Positions 1 to 11,438 are shown, numbered from the stretch's first letter. The stretch is 64,000 nucleotides of DNA from Lamellibrachia satsuma (GCA_033239005.1 BSQZ01000035.1:4678501-4742500), one strand, 5' to 3'. Notes: generated from the letters alone by a model not told the origin. Made by a program: numbers and translations.

Positions 1-167
1 CTCTAAAATACAGGCTTGCAATGAAAATTTTTCAGTGCAGTATTTACCATTTATGCAGAAAAAGTTGTAATCCTGACATGGATTTTGGCAACATTCTGAA
101 TTAGCACCAACACCAGAACTATTAAAGTAACACCCAACTGTTTCAACATAACCCTCCTCCGCTCATC

Positions 168-842
168 TTAATCCAGTGGACTGGCAAAAAGGTCATCAAG
201 TAATGCCTTATTTGTAGACTCGGGCTCCTCGCATTTTTCACTGAAGGATTCTGGGATATCATTGGTCATGTGACCACTGCTGCCTTCATCTGTTGTCGAT
301 GCTGAAACAGCACCGTTATTCCAGGGGTTGTTTGTAGACTGATGTTCTATCATTCGGGCAGAATATTTCTGTTTCCTCTCCTGCTCTTCTTTGTACCTCG
401 ATGATGGTTCGAAAAACTCGCTCAGTGTAGTCATACTGACTATCTCAGGTGTGCTGTCCAGTTGGGCTAGCTGGGATTTGTGAACCTGAACTGAACGAAG
501 CATTGGTGGTTTGTTGTCTGAGCCGTGCTGAAAGTTCTTCTGCATAACTGATGTCTCCACGGTGGGGGCTGTACTCTCTTCTTCACCTCCAGGCAATTCA
601 GGATAAGGCACAACTGTACAAGTCGTACCATAATGTTCCGAGGCAGCATTCTGATTGGCCAGTGCATCAGAAGCTTTCGCTCGCACACAGAACGAGTTGT
701 ATGGCAAAGGATATATAGAGCTCTCGTAGACAGCCTTGTCTCCCCCCTGAACCCACTTTTCATGCACTAGTAACCACTTCTGACACATGGCATGGTCATC
801 ATACGCACTTGGTGGCCACTTTTTCTTCAGGCGGTCCCGCTC
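168..842 (-). CDS. DUSP22: DUSP22-like last exon, long C-terminal tail
   Basis: The TTTCAG acceptor is followed by ERDRLKKKWPPSAYDDHAM and 224 codons in all, ending FASPLD and a TAA at 168-170. It is rich in Ser, Thr, Glu and Asn and looks disordered, with a KEEQERKQKYSARM charged stretch and an acidic end. I recognise no domain. The nearest polyadenylation signal is not in the window. Confidence 0.8.
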   Translation of the reverse strand, partial: ERDRLKKKWPPSAYDDHAMCQKWLLVHEKWVQGGDKAVYESSIYPLPYNSFCVRAKASDALANQNAASEHYGTTCTVVPYPELPGGEEESTAPTVETSVMQKNFQHGSDNKPPMLRSVQVHKSQLAQLDSTPEIVSMTTLSEFFEPSSRYKEEQERKQKYSARMIEHQSTNNPWNNGAVSASTTDEGSSGHMTNDIPESFSEKCEEPESTNKALLDDLFASPLD

Positions 843-3800
843 CTGAAATCACATCTACTCTCGCAACCAATTCAACATAATGTGCATTTGTGATAAGTTT
901 TCTGAGTACTACATATGTATAAATGTGATATATGAGAGCAATCATTTGAATACATACAAGGGTATTTATAACTGGCCAGCAGTTGCTAGTCAGAATCTGA
1001 TAAGACTGAGGCAGGTATTGGAATTGGGAGGAAATAGATAACAGATAGTTCACATGGGCATGTGAAATGCTGGTCGTTCTACTAGCCAGAAATGGACGGG
1101 AGGCTGTAGACAACAAACAAATCTGTATAAGGTACCATGTAATTCTGTTAAAGTTAACTGCCCCCTGTGGATATATGCCTGATATGAACCATTAAGTAAG
1201 TATACATAAAATGTCAAACTTTTCATTGAAACCTAAATAAAATGTTGCAAATCTTCAAATGCAAGTACTTATGAAAATCAAAATGCAATTGACCCCATTG
1301 CGAAAATGCACAAATGGAAATGCACATCTATCCAGAGTCAAAAAGCCGTCCTTAAAGCTCAAGACAACTAAATAATTTTCACACCATTATCTTAAATATA
1401 CTGGGGTAATTCTTGCTTTACACAACTGTAATGTATCCAACTGTATTTCTCTTTCTGCCTTCTCTGTGCTGGTTCTCTTTCTGCCTTCTCTGTGCTGGTT
1501 CTCTTTCTGCCTTCTCTGTGCTTGTGCTCTTTCTTCCTTCTCTGTGCTGGTTCTCTTTCTTCCTTCTCTGTGCTGGTTCTCTTGTTCAAGAATATTTATG
1601 GTTTTAGAAAAAAATTATACAACATTAAAAAATTTTTCGTTTGACAAAACGTGTTAACAATTGCATAACTATTGGTAATGGATCCATGTAGACAGGGATC
1701 CAGAGCCAGGTTTGGGGAACGGAGTGGACATGGTTTACTGTGGAAAGCAGATCTAATTTTTTTATATTGGTGCATCTACATGACTAATCACGAGGCCTGC
1801 TCTGCCATATCCCTTGCGAAAGAAGGTTACCCTAAATTGACAATTTCCGCGACTTGTGTCAGGGAATGTATAGACTATTGCACATATTACTCCATGGAAA
1901 TCTCTGTATATAATATATGTAGACAAATGGACGACCAAATGAAAGCTAAACATCCACTGCATCTGTAGACATGTGATTTGTCACTATATCTTGAGTACTT
2001 GTTAAATAAGAGCTCTATAATGACAATGACTCTATTGTTATACCGAGACTCCAAAAATGAGTCGCACAAATCAACATAATTTGATATAAGCTGTAAAAAA
2101 TATCTTGATGGCAGTATTATAATTAGTACGTATTTTGATATGAAACAGATGTTTATTAGCTACAGTTTGGTATCAAATTTATGTCCATATATTATATACA
2201 AATATAGTAATAGTGTTGGCAAGATGACAACCCAAAACAGCCGAATAAGTACGGTTGGTCATTTGCATGATAAAACAGATATATGAAAACACTCTCTCTA
2301 AAATACTATATAATTTAAAACTTATTTTATTGTGTACAGAAGAGTATAACATGGATAACTCGAATTAAGTCAGCCATTTTGAATTTCCAGATAGCAGACA
2401 TAGAAACTCCAATTTTTACTAAATTATTACTAATAGTTATAATATTATATGTAGAAACAAATAAAAAAAAATTTTGAATTACCATTTCATTAGAGCGAGA
2501 GGATTTTGGTACAAATAAAAATGATGTAACCACACAGAAGAGCTGATGTAGCTGAAGACACATACAGGTGATTCTTTTCAACAAGCTGGCTCACACTCCG
2601 GCGACAATTTATGTATGTCACCCCTTTCTGCATCCAGAGTTCTTCCAGACCAGGAATACGCACGCTGTGGTAGATGGGCATCACCAGAATGTCAGTGCTC
2701 TCTTCCTGGTATATCTTTGCTATCAGTGATTTGACTGATTTCTGTCGCTGCTATACCAATATGGAAGTCTTTCATCGCTAATGCTAAGAACAAAGCAGCG
2801 TTGCAAAGGTATGTAGCCGAAATGTGGTACAAACATCCCGAAATGGTCCCTAGAGATGTGCAGCTTATCTTTGGAGGCCTCTCCAGTGAATCTGTCATCA
2901 TTCAAGAAAATGGATCACAAGCCCTACCAGATTTGTCATGTGAATCTCACGAGGAAGCAGATACACGTATATACATGCACATCTAGCATACTGTGTGCGG
3001 CTACTCACATGCTGTAATACAAGCCATGGACACTGACAATCTGATGATGCCCATCTACCACAGTGTGAGTATTCCTGGTCTGGAAGAACTCTGGATGCGG
3101 AAAGGGGTGACATACATACCTTGTCTGACGCGGAAAGGCAAATTATTTGTTCCACCACTATAAATTAAAAAATATGTGATAACCTTTCCAAATGAGTAGC
3201 TTTATCCTTTTGGTTGCGCATAATGTGTTTTTACATGAATAAAAATGTACTAGGTAAAAAAAAGGTTTCATTCATTAACTTTAGAGATATGCCATGTCTG
3301 GCATGAAAAATAAACAGGATTTGGTATTTGAACTTTTTTATCAGACCAACTTTGGGGGGGCAAAATCCCCCTTTGGGGGGTCTACAGAAAAGGTGTTTTG
3401 GGTGTGTAATGGATGTACGGAAAAACATATGGTAACAACTTTTTGAATGTGAAAACTCGAACTCACCAAGGACAACCAGACGTAGACGTGGAGCAGAGTG
3501 AAGCCATCATGCCAAAGTTGGTCAGCCTCTTCATGTTCTATCTCCTGACATGTACCAAGGATGATGCTCATGCATCCAAAAGAGTCCAACGGCTTGTAAG
3601 CTCGTTTGGTCAAGACATGATCTATGCTATTACCTATGGTAAGACGAAGCCCCCAAAGCACATCATTCTGCCATTTGCAGTCAAGTCAATGACAGGGAAT
3701 GTCAAGCTGATATATAGACTCAACCGACTTGGTCACAGTGTATCCTACACCCTGCTCGAAGAGACTGACACAGCCCTCTGTCTGCAAAAACTGTCACTGT

Positions 3801-6800
3801 TCCCCTTCCAGCAAACATCCATCCTAGAGTATTCATGATCTTGGCCTGGAACAATATTGATCGACTTGAAGAGACCATCAGTGGTGAGGGGACATCCCAC
3901 AGAGTCAATGGAATTGCCATCCAATCTAAGCTGGTCGACCTACAGCCATCCAAAGTCCTGCCCTCAGTTGACAACACAAAGAAGAGAAGTATTAGCACTC
4001 CACCACTAATGCTGTCCATGTACAACGTTGGACAATGAGAGGAGCCAACACAAGCTACAAGTGTATAGGTTGACAGCCCAGCCGTGGTTCAGCCTGCCAG
4101 AGAGAAGAACCTCGTCTGGATTATGGCACGCATGCCAGAACAAGAAGGTCAGTCAACATCCTAACTCGAGATGATGTCACTGTCATTCCAGATAATGTGG
4201 GGTACCTACCCACCATCAAATGGCTACTGTCAACGAGGTGTTCAACCAGTCACTGAACATTGTGCAGTTTTTAGAGCTGACCACGATCATGTATGTCTTT
4301 GACCAGGCACTATACACAAAGGCTGCTGAGGTCACATGCAAACATCCTGACAAGTTTAAGACAACCATCATCATCAGGCTTGGAGTATTTCACACCATAT
4401 GCACATTGCTGGCAATTGTGGGAAGCGATTCCAGGATGCTGGATTGCTGAATCTGTGCATCGAGTCAGGTGTGATTGCAGATGGCTCTATTTCTGGAGTG
4501 ATGGATGGTCGCAAGTATACAACCGGGAAGTCAGACTCCACATACTAGTATATGAGGCCTTCACCAGGCTGGTATGGAAAGGTTTCCTCTCATGGTACAA
4601 GCCAATAATACTAACGACGTGGTCCACATGGATGAAACACTGAAGACCATCAGTAACCTCTGCAAAGGTGTGTCACAAGAGTCGTTGAAGCAGATCTTCC
4701 AAAACAGGTCACGTGCCTGTATCACATATCTGTTTGAAGTCTACCTTGAATTCCTGCAAGTTGGAAATGGGAGCCTCTCAACCTTCTACCTTTCTTATCT
4801 GGACTTGGTCGAGATTTTGCTAGGCCTGCTTCGAGCATCAAGAGAGGGACACTGGATGCTACACCTGGCATCTATTTGTGCAACGATCCCCTGGTGCTTC
4901 GCATATGACAGGAATAACTACACACGCTACCTCCCATACTACTATGCTCAGATGACCCAACTGCCCGTCGAACACCCATATGTCCATGCTTTATGCAAGG
5001 TGGCTTTTCAGTTTAGCTTGGCTCCAGAAACTCTTTTGGACAAATCCCTGTTGACCAGACAATTGAGGAAACAGTTAACAAAGACACCTAAATGCCGGGT
5101 GGAACAAAGGGGTTCAGTTTGAAGTCAGGAGCCGTGAGCAAGTACTAACAGCCGAGTACAAGACCATGTACTTGAGAGAGCTGAGAGACGTGATTGGTCT
5201 GGGCGGTTCCAAGCTGGCTCATTCAGATCTCCATCGGCCCCGCATCCGGAAAGATGAGGCAGGTGTCGAGTCCCTGGTTGACCTGATGGAGAACAGCTGG
5301 CTGAATCCAATGTGTCCTGAAGAGACTGAACTTGTCAGCCTATCCACTGGTAATGTGGCCCAAGCAGATGTTGCCAAGGATCTTCTGGGAGCCCATCAAG
5401 TAGGAGAAGAAGCATACCAGATGTTCAAGAAGAAACGCTTAGAAGAAGCTCCACTAACAATGAAATTTCACGACAAGATGAATAGCAAAACATGAAAACA
5501 TTCTCCAATGTAAAGGCAAAGAAAGCCAGTGGAAGAACATCCAAAGAGGTGGTCCTGAAGGCGGAGAGATCCTTGTTGCTCAGAGTAGACAGCTGCACAT
5601 GAGGGATGTCCTGGCTCACCCACTAGGTCCTCTACCCTGGGCACTGGGCCTTTGCGGAAGATGAACAAGGCTGCACTCGCTAGTGAGTTGTAGAGAAACG
5701 TTTCTCCAGCAGAAGATATCCCTGACCCATCAACTTGCACCATTGATGGAATGAGCTTGGTGCAGAAGATGAACGGCAACAACAACACGTTTGCGCAGCT
5801 GGCAGAATCTGGCATGTCTCTAGTCCTACATGAAGGTTCACAGAGTCACAGGATTGACGTGGTATTCAATGTTTACCGGGAGACGTCAATTAAAAATGCT
5901 GAGAGGTGCAATCGGGGATCAAGCACAGCTATTTAGTACATGAACATTGCAGGAGGCCACAATATCCAGAAGTGGAGGAAGTTCCTGTGCAGCTCCTGCA
6001 ACAAATCCAGCCTGATCAAATTCATCGTCGAACAATGGAAACTGCCGAAGTACAGGGAGAAGTCACTGTGTGTAACCTGTGAGGAGGTATGCTACAAGAT
6101 GACCAAAGATGACTGGGTAGAAGTCACAGAACTGAGGTCTACACAAGAAGAAGCAGATATTTATGTGCTCCTGCATGCACTGCACGCTGCAAAGGCCGGG
6201 TCAAAGGCAGTCATAGTGAAAGACGAAGACAAAGATGTCAGGGTACTCTACCTTGGTTTCAACAATTGGATTACATGCCTTCACAGGCTGTGACACTGAG
6301 TGCCCGCCCTCACAGGCCATGGGAAGCTGGGCACCCTGAAACTGATGAAAAAAGACAACACATACTAGGAGACTTTTAGTCAACTTGGTCAGTCCCGGGA
6401 AATCTCTAAACAACTGTTTAACAAAATACAGCTGTTTACTTGCCTTGCCCCATATATGCGACAACTGCTAGCACGGACGAAGTGAATGAACTGTGCTACC
6501 AACTCTTCTGGCCAAATGAGGAGAGGTCGAGTCCAGCCAGCTTCCATCATGCAGATATTGCCTCCACATGCATGTTCTTCATGCCAACTACCAAGGAAGT
6601 GATGCCTTCAGACTCAGCCATTTGTGGCAGACCTGAAAGAGTGTAGATGGACGACAGATGATGACAGCCATCTGGTCATCAATTGGATGCGCACTCCTCC
6701 AGTCCCAGGTGCAGCCTTGGAACTGTTGTCATGCAAGTGCCTGTGTTCCTGCAAACTGTCAAGCTGCACGTGCCTTGTCAATGGACTGGCATGCACCAAC

Positions 6801-9800
6801 ATGGGCAAGCTACAGACGTGCAGCAATCAGAAGAAAAGTTCAGAGTTGAACTAGGTGACTCTGGTGGTGGAGATGGTGATGATGATTGAACCGATGAACA
6901 ATAAGCCTATCATTCTGAGATATATGTAAGTTGTTGTTCTGATGTTTATGGTAAAATTGTATTGTTTAGTAGGGTCTGTAGAAATTTCTGGTCTTGGCCC
7001 ATGGACTATAAGGTAGTTGTCTGCTGCACAAGATATAACTGCATTGACCACATATTGAGACACTGATGTATCCTTGTCTGATGAAGTAAAAAAATCAGCT
7101 CATCTCTTCTACCTGAAGCTATACAGCAACTTTGACGGCAATCTGGATCAAGCCAAAGCCCCTGCATTCAGTACAACAAAGGGGGACTAACGGAAGATGC
7201 ATTACACTACCATATGCTGCATGCAGTCTTCCAAGTTCTCATTTGTGAAGTTGCTCAGCAGAATCACCCCAACATACCTGCCCCTACATCATTCGGGAGA
7301 GAGATTTGTGGTAAGAAACTGGTTCCAATCATGATGGACAAGCCATCCAGACCTCCATCAGCAACCAGGAAGCAATATTGTACGTGTCAAGAGCAACTGC
7401 ACAAAGAGATGCTGCTGGAGTGAACTGCGTGTTCAGCTAAACCATACAAATGTGCTCGTGTCCTTTATTCTGAAAGTGACGATGATGAGTAGAGTTGTGT
7501 AGCACTGATCAATTGCAAATAGAGCAAGAGATTAATACCTTTAATTTAATACCAATACTGTGCTACTTGGGTGCAAATGGATTTTTTTATTGAACCATAT
7601 GTAATCGTACCAAAATACTCCCACTCTAATGAAATGGTAATTCGAAATTTGTTAAAGTTTGTTTCTACATATAATATTATAACTATTAGTAATAATTTAG
7701 TAAAAATTGGAGTTTCTTTTTCGGCCATCTGGAAATTCAAAATGGCTGACTTAATTCGAGTTATCCAAATTATACTCTTCTGTACACAATAAAATAAGTT
7801 TTAAAATATATAGCTGCTTATTTGGGTCCAAAACGCAGGATGAAATTGTATTTTAGAGAGAGCATTTTCACATGTCTGTTTAATCATGCAAATGACCAAC
7901 CGTACTTGTTCGGCTGTTTTGGGTTGTCATCTTGCCAACACTATAGCTACATTTGTATATAATATATGGACATAAATTTGGTATCAAACTGTAGCTAATA
8001 AACATCTGGTTCACATCAAAATAGGTAATAATTATAATACTGCCACCAAAATATTTTTTAGCAGCTTATATAAAATTATGGAATTTCGGTATAACAATAG
8101 GGTCATTGTCATTTTAGTGACAAACCACATGTCAACAGATGCAATGGATGTTTAGCTTTCATTTGGTCGTCCATTTATCTACATATATTATATCAGATAT
8201 TTCCATGGAGTAATATGTGCAACAGTCAATATGTTCCCTGACGCAAGTCATGGAAATTGTCAATTTAGGGTACCCTTCTTAAAATAAAATTTTTGGAGGT
8301 TGAGATATGGCAGTGCAGGCCCCGTGATTATTCATCTAGATGCACCAATCTAACAAAAAATTAGGACTGCTTTCCATCTTATATATAACATTATTCTTTA
8401 TATTTTAAGCTAGTTATATTCCAATTCATATTTGTATGTATATGTTTTTTTTACCTGAAATAAAAGTATTGTATTGTGCTACTCCCACTTGAAACCTACC
8501 GGGATACTGACCATTGAAAGTGTTTCATACTGGAAGCGAAGCAGCTGTCGCTGGAAGCCAAAGTTTGGACTGGATGCCCGGTGTGCAGCGTGCACAATGT
8601 TGTAACCTTCACGCCAACCGTAGCTTGTCACAGCTATGACGTAAGCAATGACCAAAGTGACACTGCGGGAAACTCCAGCAAGACTGAATACAACAAAGAC
8701 ACAGTGTCAATGTGCTAGAACACAGATAGCACCAGGACAGTAAGCCATGTTTCAGTAATTAATGATTTAGATTAAAGTGCACTCACTTAATCTACAAGAT
8801 GTGTACTCCTTAGCCAGATGTGCACTTAATTCCATGACAACTACAGCAATGTTTTTGCATGCCCATAATATTTCATTTGGAAATACACCACATCTATCAG
8901 CATATGTCTAGATAATAAACATAGTAACATTCAAGTGTCTATATTGGTATAACTATTATCTATTAACAAATACAAATGTACAGCACCCTCTTGTTTGCAC
9001 TAAACTAGTAGTAGGACAACTGTTGACATTGTGACCACTGACCAGTGGACCAGGACACGGCCTCCATTGACACGGGCTTGATGGATGAAGTCATTGCATT
9101 CTGGAAAATGTTGACTCAACTCTTGGTCTGCATTATCCTGTGCCGTGATACATAGGTAGACCCTGTCCTGAAGGTACACAAGGTGCACGCTCTTGAAAGG
9201 GTGATAGCTCAGTGAAACAAAATAATAACACGTTAACAATATAGATTTAAATTGTACACTCTGAAGCATTTTAATTTAATAGTGTGTGCATGTGCCTGCC
9301 ACTAAGTAATTGCTGTCAAATGTAAATAAAAAAGGCCCATGTCTATTATATTAATGCAATGAATTTAATCATGAAACGTCTTACAACTACATTTAAGTTA
9401 TTTAAAAACGGTTTTATTCTAATTATGTACACACTTCTGAATTAAGTTTATTCTGAGCTGTTTCGACAACACTGTTTGATGTGGAATGTAAGAGCCAGAG
9501 GTAAAATTCCTAGAAATGTGCACACAACAATTGACAGTATGGCAGTGACTCACAGATATCATAGGCCTCGGCTTGTTGAACACAGACAAAATATGTGTGA
9601 TTCTGTTTTCATCCAGTTGTTTTCGGTCTGTTGAGTCACGTATGCTGCCAACATAAAGTCCCTCCAATACCTAGATACAAAAGAACAACTGATATGGCAC
9701 TAAATTCAACACACGTTTGATCATTGACAATGGAATTCTATTAATGGCAAAGATAAAATTTTAAGGGCATAGGCTTACAAGCGACATTTATAATTATGTT

Positions 9801-10902
9801 TACTTAACAGTCTGAATAATTTTCATATCCATCTTGAATTTTGTTAACAGTAAAAAACAACCTACTTAAGAATAATGTTTAACAACTGACATGTGTGATA
9901 CATACAACAGGTTAAAGTGAAACAAAACTAATGTTTTTGGGGCCATGCACCTAAAAGGGATAATAAGAACTAACAACGTGCAACTAAAATCAAGAATGTC
10001 ACGCCAGTAGTTGACTCAGAATGTGTTATAAAAGTTGGAGAATTCAATAATTTCTCTGAATGGCTGAGGGCTGACATGTTATCCAGCGCGACTGATATGT
10101 TTTCTTTTTTTGTCAGAAAGAAGACTAGTTTAGTAAACAAAGGCCAAAATATGTTGAATTTGGATGCAAATGGCATGGCTATTATCCTATTGGGAAGAAT
10201 AGGAATAGATGTATACAAATGTATTTTTATTTGACGAGCGAATATTGCAGGAATACTCCACTCACAATGTAGTGTTATCTAACATTATGGTGTGGCCCAT
10301 GAAGTTAAGATGTGTGTTCAACAAGGTTTTCCTAGTGAACCACTGGTGTGATATTCTTAATTGTAGTTACAAATGATTATAACTCTTATAGGTGCATAAG
10401 CCGAAAAATATGACTTTTGTTTTGCTTTTGTTAAGTTATGCACCAAAGCCAATGTGCTCAGAATGCCACCGGCACCAGAAATACTACCAAAGCAAAGAAA
10501 GTCCAAGAAGAAACAGAAAAAGGGGAACATCGAAAGAAATGCTGGAAAGAAAAGTCACAAGATGACCGCTGAGGCTCAGGACAGAGTCAGAGGAAGGTGG
10601 CGTGCAACTGTTTCCGCCCTAGGCTATATACTTATAGCAAGTATACTATAGGCCTATGCGACACCTTAATAAACTTGACCTCCTTGGGCGCCTTAGCCTA
10701 GGCTTAGCTGGCAAGGTCCTTGCAATTCTAACGAAATGTAGTATGAGGCGGCAACTATGCTAGCTAGTTTAGTCTTACTATTAGACTTTATCCAAATGCT
10801 CGATAATAATGGAGCTGTATAAGCCTCCACGGTATAATATATTCCACTGTAACCGAACTATAAATAGGCGGTGTCGCTTACTTTGTCCATTCCATTGCCC
10901 AT
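168..10902 (-). CDS. DUSP22: DUSP15/22-type dual-specificity protein phosphatase, five exons
   Basis: Exons 10882-10902, 9554-9670, 9043-9167, 8512-8683 and 168-842 join in phase at GT/AG sites and give 369 residues. The protein starts MGNGMDK, a Gly2 myristoylation-type start like that of DUSP22, so membrane attachment is expected (inference). Residues 8-46 contain GLYVGSIRDS and THILSV. The general-acid Asp falls at 57 (ITAQDNAD) and the P-loop HCLAGVSRS at 87-95 with Cys88, whose codon is split by intron 3. Both positions equal those of DUSP22. Residues 146-369 are a single last exon, Ser/Thr- and acid-rich and not recognised, making the protein much longer than DUSP22 (about 184 residues) and nearer to DUSP15 in length. 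Known family role: dephosphorylation of phospho-Tyr/Ser/Thr in kinase signalling. No broken codon is seen, so this is probably a working host gene. The 3' UTR runs off the window. Confidence 0.9.
843..1740. other. Distal part of phosphatase intron 4
   Basis: This AT-rich intron sequence holds no gene that I can support. Its only structure is the tandem repeat at 1449-1578. Confidence 0.6.
1449..1578. repeat. 26-bp tandem repeat, five copies
   Basis: The pyrimidine-rich unit (CTCTTTCTGCCTTCTCTGTG plus CTGGTT) repeats five times. Copies 4 and 5 share a G-to-T change and copy 3 has its own end. The 26-bp unit is not a multiple of three, so the open frames across it are by-products. Confidence 0.9.
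1741..2513 (+). repeat. Left terminal inverted repeat
   Basis: This is the outer arm of the 6.6-kb element. It starts TGGAAAGCAG and ends near TTTTGGTAC. It has small indels and substitutions relative to the right arm, so insertion is not recent. Confidence 0.8.
2514..2690 (-). pseudogene. Inverted copy of coding fragment (MPIYHSV...IPGLEELW)
   Basis: The minus strand reads MPIYHSVRIPGLEELWMQKG and continues to SSATSALLCGY. The plus strand at 3046-3110 encodes nearly the same first part (MPIYHSVSIPGLEELW). The element therefore contains a second, internal inverted duplication next to its left TIR. The function of this peptide is unknown to me. Confidence 0.6.
2801..3160 (+). pseudogene. Remnant of HEEADTRI-type protein
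   Basis: The frame reads QRYVAEMWYKHPEMV, then ESHEEADTRIYMHI, a stop, then HAVIQAMDTDNLMMPIYHSV. The pairing of E-E-A-D with a downstream D-T-D about 25 residues later resembles the acidic centre of PIN/XPG-like nucleases (inference). An in-frame stop and frame loss after about 3150 make it a pseudogene. Confidence 0.5.
3440..5122 (+). pseudogene. Frameshifted large ORF of the TIR element, N-terminal part
   Basis: Successive open stretches at 3413-3838, 3835-4038, 4220-4450, 4293-4643 and 4574-5122 follow one another in different frames and read like one decayed long protein. Recognisable pieces include SSFGQDMIYAITYGKTKPPK and MDETLKTISNLCKGV. I do not recognise a catalytic domain. It could be the transposase of an Academ-like or still unnamed superfamily; a profile search of the pieces would decide. 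Confidence 0.45.
5166..6300 (+). pseudogene. Decayed ORF with QEEAD...DEDKDV acidic motif
   Basis: Open pieces at 5166-5495, 5751-5936 and 5940-6293 continue one another. The last contains KFLCSSCNKSSLIKFIV, LCVTCEEVCYKM, then STQEEADIYVLLHALHAAKA and KDEDKDVRVLYLGF. The spacing of QEEAD and D-D-V again fits a PIN/XPG-like core. In place of the usual DTDV it has DKDV, and EEADIY in place of EEADTR. Stops at 5937-5939 and frameshifts upstream show decay. Confidence 0.5.
6440..6854 (+). pseudogene. Cys-rich C-terminal remnant (CXC-type)
   Basis: After a frame change the reading continues WTTDDDSHLVINWMRTPPVP and then LLSCKCLCSCKLSSCTCL...CTNMGKLQTC, a run of about ten cysteines with C-x-C spacing like metal-binding CXC modules. 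It probably ended the protein begun upstream. A similar but shorter tail with KQYCTCQEQL lies at 7214-7423 after NHPNIPAPTSFG, suggesting two related proteins were once encoded. Confidence 0.5.
7214..7423 (+). pseudogene. Second Cys-rich tail fragment
   Basis: The frame reads FQVLICEVAQQNHPNIPAPT, then KLVPIMMDKPSRPPSA, and stops soon after a short C-T-C. It looks like the end of the HEEADTRI protein whose earlier part is at 2801-3160. It is truncated and no function can be given. Confidence 0.4.
7607..8376 (-). repeat. Right terminal inverted repeat
   Basis: Reverse complement of 1741-2513, ending CTGCTTTCCA. The outer limits are those of visible similarity; a target-site duplication was not clear by eye. 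Confidence 0.8.
8512..8683 (-). CDS. DUSP22: DUSP22-like exon 4 with catalytic loop
   Basis: The first T completes the active-site Cys codon; the exon then reads LAGVSRSVTLVIAYV and ends FQYETLSM before a GTCAGT donor. It supplies the Arg of the phosphate-binding loop and the SSPNFGFQRQL segment typical of the DUSP15/22 subgroup. Confidence 0.9.
9043..9167 (-). CDS. DUSP22: DUSP22-like exon 3
   Basis: Forty-one codons plus two bases, from DRVYLCIT to VLVH with the split Cys codon TG. The acceptor is CTTCAG and the donor GTCAGT. It contains the catalytic Asp57. Confidence 0.88.
9554..9670 (-). CDS. DUSP22: DUSP22-like exon 2
   Basis: Thirty-nine codons begin VLEGLYVG and end PRPMIS. A CTAG acceptor and a GTGAGT donor flank the exon, which is phase 0 at both ends. 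It carries the first beta strands of the phosphatase fold. Confidence 0.88.
9671..10881. other. Phosphatase intron 1
   Basis: AT-rich sequence between exons 1 and 2 with no supported coding feature. A Lys-rich plus-strand frame at 10454-10651 has no recognisable similarity and lies within the intron. Confidence 0.5.
10882..10902 (-). CDS. DUSP22: DUSP22-like exon 1
   Basis: This 21-bp coding exon reads MGNGMDK and is followed by a GTAAGC donor. It is too short to be found by ORF length. It was chosen because DUSP22/15 proteins begin with a nearly identical heptapeptide and because it joins exon 2 in phase 0. The first base of the start codon is at 10902. Confidence 0.8.
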
Positions 10903-11387
10903 CGTTCTAATTATTTTGGTTCGGCAGCGTGTTAAACAAGGTTCGCTGCTGCGGTAATGTGTTTTGTAAACAACTCATTTACACTGAGTATCTGCGTAAA
11001 CAAACCCCGTAAACAAACCCCGTAGTCCTAGTGCCGTAATGGCCTCGACAGAGAGGATGGTTGAGTAACTTTTCGTTTGCCGCAAGGGACACTGGTAAAT
11101 TCTAATATGTCAAGTATACAATAGGTGGCGCCACATCTTAAATAGTAGACCAAAGAGCTCTTTGAAGAAATGTTTCTCCTCTGAAATGTCTTCGATCGTA
11201 TTCCGCATGAATTCTTGCAATTTAGAACATTTTAAACGATAGGCCTATGTAAAATATAATCACAACGCTGCTACTAAAGCATGGTTTTTCTCTGCATTGA
11301 ACATTTTACTCCTACCCTGGCGAAATGAGGTCACCCGGAATTCCGTCTAACGTCACAAGAAAACCCACCGACAACCAAGGAAATGGC

Positions 11388-11438
11388 GAAAGATGAAGCG
11401 TATTTGAGATTTTGCATTACAACTCCTAGGGAGGTAAA
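11388..11438 (+). CDS. Possible first exon of a divergent gene
   Basis: An ATG in good context opens MAKDEAYLRFCITTPRE and runs directly into GGAG/GTAAAG, a plausible donor. It lies about 490 bp upstream of the phosphatase start on the opposite strand, a common divergent-promoter layout. I recognise no family and cannot find a second exon before the LINE, so this stays a weak call. Confidence 0.22.

Larger units (their letters stand above)
1741..8376. mobile_element. 6.6-kb element with ~770-bp terminal inverted repeats, unassigned class
   Basis: Sequence 1741-2513 returns in reverse complement at 7607-8376. For example GGTGCATCTA near the left end matches TAGATGCACC at the right, and GCAAATGACCAACCGTACTT at the right matches the left arm reversed. 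The arms look roughly 85-90% alike by eye. The whole element sits inside intron 4 of the phosphatase. The interior (2514-7606) carries plus-strand coding remnants with QEEAD...D-DV and Cys-rich motifs common in invertebrate repeat proteins. No DDE transposase, RT, integrase or polymerase was recognised. Paired long TIRs make a DNA transposon the natural reading. An Academ-type element with an XPG-like nuclease is one possibility I cannot verify. Confidence 0.75.

Noticed and set aside
1392..1657. Open frames on both strands over the 26-bp repeat
   Set aside because: The unit is not a multiple of three, so each frame is read in turn; no codon constraint or homology.
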